Shown piece after piece: positions 6,416 through 10,232 of a stretch of 10,232 bases of DNA. The stretch spans positions 1 to 10,232 of the forward strand of contig JAOZIG010000053.1 in assembly GCA_026014515.1 (NCBI GenBank), given 5' to 3'. A model generated the notes under the pieces. That model was given only the letters and a program-made list of their open reading frames with translations, did no database searches and was not told where the DNA came from. The DNA is from Candidatus Bathyarchaeota archaeon (GTDB taxonomy: Archaea; Thermoproteota; Bathyarchaeia; TCS64). Numbering within the stretch: position 1 is the stretch's first letter; each line of letters starts with the position of its first letter. A program made the position numbers and the translations under genes.

Positions 6416-6988
6416 ATGAGTGATGAATCTGGTTTACGGTGGGCGTACAATATCCCCCTGTTGACTAACAGATATATGCTATGGGATTTTGCTCGACTCT
6501 TTTTTGTGACGTTTGTTGTTGCTACTGGGATATTGTTTGTGGCGACTGGATTCGAGGTTCTGTCTATCATGCCCCTTGCCTTAGTAGGTGAAGCCATATT
6601 CATCGGGTTATTCATCCTAACCTCCATACTGTTAGGAAACCATGTCGGCTCTGTCTTCATACTCGACAAGAATGGCGTTGGTAGCAAGGTCTCACGTAGG
6701 ATGAGCAGACTGAACAAGGCAACCATCGTGTTAGGGGTCTTGGCTGGTAACCCTAGTGTGGCTGGCGCTGGGTTCTTGGCTAGTAGTCAGGGTGAGACGT
6801 TTCACCGGTGGAGTGGCTTTGAGAAGGCTACCGTTGACGCGAAGCGCAGGGTGATTACTTTCCATAATAGCTGGCGATCTGTGCAGCGTATCTATTGTTA
6901 CCCGGATAACTTTGAGCAAGTTGTGGCTTTTGTGAGTCTTATGTTGCCGGGTAAGGTTGTTTATACTAGCCGTATTGGTGGCTTCTGA
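6416..6988 (+). CDS. Two-helix membrane protein with soluble PH-like C-terminal domain (paralog 2)
   Basis: The 190-residue product shares the plan of its upstream neighbour: RWAYNIPLLTNRY at the start, hydrophobic segments at about 24-45 and 51-73, then a soluble domain. Matching points between the two proteins include IPLxxNxYxLxD, SRLNKAT versus SSLNRAA, ETFHRWSGF versus EHFTPWSSV, a VDAKRRVITF versus YDPKHRVVSL strand, and RIYCYPDNFEQVVAFV versus RIYCTKDNLDDVLEFV. A Gly/Ala-rich stretch (103-122) is only mildly hydrophobic and probably part of the domain. GAGGT (6401-6405) lies ten bases before the ATG. A TATA-like TTTAATA (6387-6393) at 26 bases before the ATG may add an internal promoter. 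The gap to paralog 1 is 35 bases. Function is unknown; the domain call is from pattern only. Confidence 0.75.
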   Translation: MSDESGLRWAYNIPLLTNRYMLWDFARLFFVTFVVATGILFVATGFEVLSIMPLALVGEAIFIGLFILTSILLGNHVGSVFILDKNGVGSKVSRRMSRLNKATIVLGVLAGNPSVAGAGFLASSQGETFHRWSGFEKATVDAKRRVITFHNSWRSVQRIYCYPDNFEQVVAFVSLMLPGKVVYTSRIGGF

Positions 6989-6991
6989 TAA

Positions 6992-7000
6992 TATTATAAT
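6992..7000 (+). promoter_or_regulatory. TATA-like element for polB
   Basis: TATTATAAT, partly inside the palindrome ATAATATTAT (6988-6997), is centred about 27 bases before the GTG at 7024 and 36 before the ATG at 7033. It suggests that polB has its own promoter in addition to any read-through from the membrane-protein genes. Confidence 0.45.
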
Positions 7001-7032
7001 GCCCCGTTGCATATTGTGGGTGAGTGGCAGAT

Positions 7033-9573
7033 ATGAGTGATGAGGAGATAGTAGGAGTCAAGGGTAGAGTAGCGCCGGAGAATCTTGGTACTAGCTACCT
7101 GTTGTCCGCTGGATATGATGGAGCCCAGAAACGAGCCTATGTACGATTATACGAGCCTAAGGAGCAGCAGATCTATCTCTGGTATGATAACAAGAATCAT
7201 CTGCCATATCTATTATCAAAGAAATCCGAGGCTGAGCTCAAAGAGAATGGTAGGGTAACTGGTCACAGCGGCTTCGTCGGGTTCCAAGAGGTACAGAAAT
7301 ATGATTCACTGTATAACCAGATGATACCCGTCACCAAGATTGTTGCCGAGGACCCCCTGAGTATAGGTGGAGGCGGTGGCTGCATACGGGCGATGCTTGA
7401 GGAGAGCTGGGAGAGCCGCATCAGATACTATGCCTGCTATATCTATGATATGGGACTGGTGCCGGGGATGCCATACCGGGTGGTTGACGGTGAGCTTGTT
7501 GCAGATGACTGGAGTATGCCGCCGGACACCGAGGCACAGTTCAACGCGGTGCTAGAGGGCAGTGAGGAGCGTTTCGTTGAGCCCATGAAGGAGTGGGCGA
7601 GGCTTCTCCAGATGCCTGTACCGGACATCAGGCGTGTCGCGGTGGATATTGAGGTTCGTCCAAGCGTGGTTAACCGTATGCCTAACGCTGATGAAGCGAC
7701 TGATCCCATAATCACAGTGGCTTTCGCTGGATCGGATGGGTTACGGAAAGTTATCTTCTTTGATGACTTGAACACTGGTGAGGTTGTGGGGGATATTCCG
7801 GGGGCTACTGAGGCTAGACCTTTCACAACAGAACGGGAGCTTGTAGAAGAAACTCTACGAATTATTAACGAGTACCCCGTGGTTTTAACCTTCAACGGTG
7901 ATGATTTTGACTTTAAGTATCTGCGGAACCGTGCAAGGAATCTTGGGGTGCCTGATGATGATATTCCCATTACTATTGGTCGTCGTTTTGCGTTCCTGAC
8001 AAACGGTGTGCACATCGACCTCTATCAATTCTTCCGGAATAGATCGATTCAGGGTTATGCGTTTGGTAATGCGTACCGTGAGTTCAGTTTGGATGATATT
8101 ACTCAGGGGATTTTGCATCAGGGTAAGATTCCTGTGCCTGATTTCAACCAGTTGACTATGGCTGAGATGGCGGAGTACTGTATGCAGGATGCTTTCATCA
8201 CCTTTGAGTTGACCCACTTTAACGATAACCTTGTCATGAACCTGATGGTGATGCTTCAACGCATCAGTAAGATGATCCTAGAGGACTTGAGCCGGTTTGG
8301 TGTGAGTCGTTGGATTCTTGCTTTGATGGAGTGGATGCACAGACAGGAGAACTGGCTGATCCCAAATACTCAGGATATTATCATCAGTAAGGGTGGAACC
8401 ACCACTGAGGCGATGATTAAGGGTAAGAAGTATCAGGGGGCTATTGTGCGTGACCCTGTGCCGGGTATTCACTTCGGGGTTACCGTTGTTGACTTTGCTA
8501 GCCTGTATCCATCTGCTATCCGTAACTGGAACCTGAGCTACGATACGTTGCTATGTGAGCACGAGGAGTGTAAATCCAACCTGATTCCGGGTACCCCCCA
8601 CTGGGTGTGTACCAAGAGAAACGGTATGACCAGCACACTCATCGGAAGCCTAAGAGACCTGAGGGTTCTCTGGTACAAGCCACTAGCCAAGGATCGGAGC
8701 TTGACTGATGATCAGCGTCAGTATTATCACGTTGTTCAGCAAGCCCTCAAGGTCTTCCTGAACGCATCATACGGTGTGTTCGGTGCTGAGAGCTTCCCCT
8801 TATACTGTCCACCGTTAGCTGAGAGTACAGCAGCCGTTGGTCGTTACGCGATGGAGGAGGCTGGCAGGAAATCCGAGGAGCTTGGGATGGGTGTGCTTTA
8901 CGGTGATACTGATAGCGTGTTCTTGGATCACCCGACTCAGGAGCAGACTGATGGTTTGGTTCAGTGGGCAGATGAGGCATTGGGGATCGACCTAGAAGTA
9001 GAGAAGACTTACAGGTACGCTGTTTTCAGTGACCGGAAGAAGAACTATCTGGGGGTCTATGATGATGGGCACATGGATATCAAGGGATTGACTGGTAAGA
9101 AACGGCATATTCCACCGATACTGAAGGATGCCTTTGATGGTTTAACCCATATATTGAGTGAGGTTCAGACGCCCGATGAGTTCCCAGCCGCCAAGGAGGA
9201 TATCAAGGGATTGGTTCAGGAGGTTCATCACAGGCTCACTGAGCGCGAGTTTAAGATCGAGGAGGTTGCCTTCCAGATGCAACTGGGTAAGCCATTGAAG
9301 GCTTATGATACGAATCCTCAGCACGTGAAGGCTGGACGCATGCTTGAGGAGATGGGTCACGAGATAGACCAAGGAGACATCATCTATTATGTTGTGACGA
9401 AGGATGATGTGTTACCCGCAATAGTAGCGAAGCCCAAGGATGTTGATGTCAAGAAATACGAGGAATACCTTGAGAGCACATTCGGACAATTATTAGATGC
9501 GCTTGATATGAACTTCGATGCATTGGTTGGAAGACCACAGCAACAAAGCCTCAGCGCATGGTTCGGATATTAA
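7033..9573 (+). CDS. polB: Replicative family B DNA polymerase (archaeal PolB)
   Basis: An 846-residue DNA polymerase with 3'-5' proofreading. Exonuclease motifs are intact: DIE (Asp205, Glu207), NGDDFD (Asp293) and YCMQD (Tyr382, Asp386). Polymerase motifs are intact: A, VVDFASLYPS (Asp487); B, KVFLNASYG (Lys573, Asn577, Tyr580); C, YGDTDS (Asp625, Asp627); and a KKNYLG motif (669-674) that contacts primer-template in relatives. None is interrupted by an intein. The last residues QQSLSAWF (837-844) match a PCNA-interacting PIP box. Cys508, His510, Cys513, His523 and Cys526 could form a metal site or disulfide between motifs A and B. Motif wording resembles crenarchaeal PolB1 as I remember it. 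Two starts are possible. ATG 7033 has GGTGA nine bases upstream; GTG 7024 adds three residues and suits a leaderless mRNA from the TATA element. It follows the paralogous membrane genes by 44 bases. Confidence 0.95.
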   Translation: MSDEEIVGVKGRVAPENLGTSYLLSAGYDGAQKRAYVRLYEPKEQQIYLWYDNKNHLPYLLSKKSEAELKENGRVTGHSGFVGFQEVQKYDSLYNQMIPVTKIVAEDPLSIGGGGGCIRAMLEESWESRIRYYACYIYDMGLVPGMPYRVVDGELVADDWSMPPDTEAQFNAVLEGSEERFVEPMKEWARLLQMPVPDIRRVAVDIEVRPSVVNRMPNADEATDPIITVAFAGSDGLRKVIFFDDLNTGEVVGDIPGATEARPFTTERELVEETLRIINEYPVVLTFNGDDFDFKYLRNRARNLGVPDDDIPITIGRRFAFLTNGVHIDLYQFFRNRSIQGYAFGNAYREFSLDDITQGILHQGKIPVPDFNQLTMAEMAEYCMQDAFITFELTHFNDNLVMNLMVMLQRISKMILEDLSRFGVSRWILALMEWMHRQENWLIPNTQDIIISKGGTTTEAMIKGKKYQGAIVRDPVPGIHFGVTVVDFASLYPSAIRNWNLSYDTLLCEHEECKSNLIPGTPHWVCTKRNGMTSTLIGSLRDLRVLWYKPLAKDRSLTDDQRQYYHVVQQALKVFLNASYGVFGAESFPLYCPPLAESTAAVGRYAMEEAGRKSEELGMGVLYGDTDSVFLDHPTQEQTDGLVQWADEALGIDLEVEKTYRYAVFSDRKKNYLGVYDDGHMDIKGLTGKKRHIPPILKDAFDGLTHILSEVQTPDEFPAAKEDIKGLVQEVHHRLTEREFKIEEVAFQMQLGKPLKAYDTNPQHVKAGRMLEEMGHEIDQGDIIYYVVTKDDVLPAIVAKPKDVDVKKYEEYLESTFGQLLDALDMNFDALVGRPQQQSLSAWFGY

Positions 9574-9580
9574 TTCATCA

Positions 9581-9585
9581 TTTTT
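9581..9585 (+). terminator. Possible T-rich terminator after polB
   Basis: TTTTT lies eight bases after the polB stop codon in an AT-rich stretch with no clear stem. Archaeal termination often uses T runs alone, so this is plausible but weak. Confidence 0.25.
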
Positions 9586-9629
9586 AGTTAAACATTAATA
9601 TTATTATCATCTAAATTCTATTGATCTTG

Positions 9630-10232
9630 ATGATTTTGGATATTCAATATAGAGATTCTAATGGAAACATTACAAATGGGTCCCTTACAATGTCGCGTCT
9701 GGCTTTTCTAAAGCATATGGCAATTGCTGGTCAACATTATCAACCTAAACTATCAAAATTAAAGAAAATGATCGGGTATTTTTTTGTTTTTTCAGATTTT
9801 TTAAACAATGATGATTTTCAGCAAAATAAATTCAGTTCACCAAACATGCAAATTTATGATCCAACTCAAAAAAGCTTTTTCTCAAATTTAGCTGGTAAAT
9901 CTATTGCTGATTATATAGCTAAAGAATATTATGACACTCGTTTTACTTTATCTTATGAATCAGTGTTACAAGGATACGGTTACCCTATACAAGGATCAAG
10001 GCCAGATCTTTATTGTGTAAGTAATAATCGCTTGGCGGACTTTTCTATTGAATGTAAAGGCTATTCCAGACGTTTTGTTGGTCCAAGAACAATGAATCGA
10101 ATAAAAAATCAAGCGAACGCTGGTTTAGTTCCTGTCGCCTTTACTATTGCCTCAGTTTCACATAATATGTATGATGATATCAAAGTAAAATATTATGATC
10201 CTATAGCTGATTATTCAAATTACGATCCTACT
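9630..10232 (+). CDS. Putative PD-(D/E)XK-fold nuclease, cut by the window edge
   Basis: The frame is open from ATG 9630 to the last base, giving the first 201 residues with no stop. The segment around 122-143 reads GSRPDLYCV, then ten residues, then IECKG. Asp126 in RPD and Glu141/Lys143 in ECK match the catalytic signature of restriction-endonuclease-like PD-(D/E)XK proteins. Glu110 in an upstream helix and Gln161 in a following helix (RIKNQANAG) match extra residues often seen in this fold. The early part (residues 21-65) looks helical and no family is recognised. It has no SD; an AT-rich TATA-like stretch (9597-9604) lies about 29 bases upstream. Base composition is far lower in G+C than in polB (25% and 38% in two 60-base lines, against 53% in one polB line), which suggests recent acquisition. 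Restriction, defence or mobile-element roles are possible but unproven. Confidence 0.65.
   Translation, partial: MILDIQYRDSNGNITNGSLTMSRLAFLKHMAIAGQHYQPKLSKLKKMIGYFFVFSDFLNNDDFQQNKFSSPNMQIYDPTQKSFFSNLAGKSIADYIAKEYYDTRFTLSYESVLQGYGYPIQGSRPDLYCVSNNRLADFSIECKGYSRRFVGPRTMNRIKNQANAGLVPVAFTIASVSHNMYDDIKVKYYDPIADYSNYDPT

Noticed and set aside
7443..8015. A 190-codon minus-strand frame inside polB
   Set aside because: It lies wholly opposite a strongly conserved polymerase gene, has no promoter or SD of note, and its Ser/Arg/Thr-rich translation is typical of an antisense shadow.
8493..8955. Possible intein in PolB motifs A, B or C
   Set aside because: All three motifs read continuously with normal spacing, so no intein is present.

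Overview
The window looks like an archaeal chromosome segment. Three things point that way: a family B replicative DNA polymerase with a PCNA-binding C-terminus, a DUF211 (COG1888) protein, and TATA-type promoter elements about 25-28 bases ahead of several start codons, which implies leaderless mRNAs mixed with Shine-Dalgarno (SD) starts. The polymerase resembles the TACK/Asgard type by memory of its motifs. Together with mid-range G+C, this makes an Asgard archaeon such as a Thorarchaeon a reasonable but unproven guess.

Left part (1-3996): an AT-rich leader region precedes a small zinc-ribbon protein (155-406, +). A membrane-anchored type I periplasmic-binding-fold receptor (446-1720, -) converges on it. 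Divergent from the receptor is a two-gene unit: a Tag-family 3-methyladenine DNA glycosylase (1820-2401) and a YtcJ-like amidohydrolase (2398-3996), whose start and stop codons overlap by four bases.

Middle (3998-6988): a GNAT-like protein on the minus strand ends one base from the amidohydrolase. Its promoter carries three copies of a TTATACC element. Divergent from it runs a compact plus-strand cluster: DUF211 protein, agmatinase-type ureohydrolase, and two paralogous membrane proteins with two predicted helices and a soluble, possibly PH-like, C-terminal domain. The DUF211 leader contains a short hairpin that touches the SD sequence.

Right part (7033-10232): PolB with intact exonuclease and polymerase motifs, no intein, and a terminal PIP box. 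It has its own TATA element. After it the composition falls to roughly one-third G+C, and an incomplete gene starts at 9630 and runs off the edge. Its product has an RPD...ECK signature of the PD-(D/E)XK nuclease fold, so this may be the edge of an acquired or defence-related segment.

The clearest candidates for something new are the edge nuclease, the TTATACC operator array, the DUF211 leader structure, the paralogous membrane pair, and a block-wise switching of codon flavour (A+C-rich versus G+T-rich) inside single genes. No RNA genes, insertion sequences or CRISPR arrays were seen.
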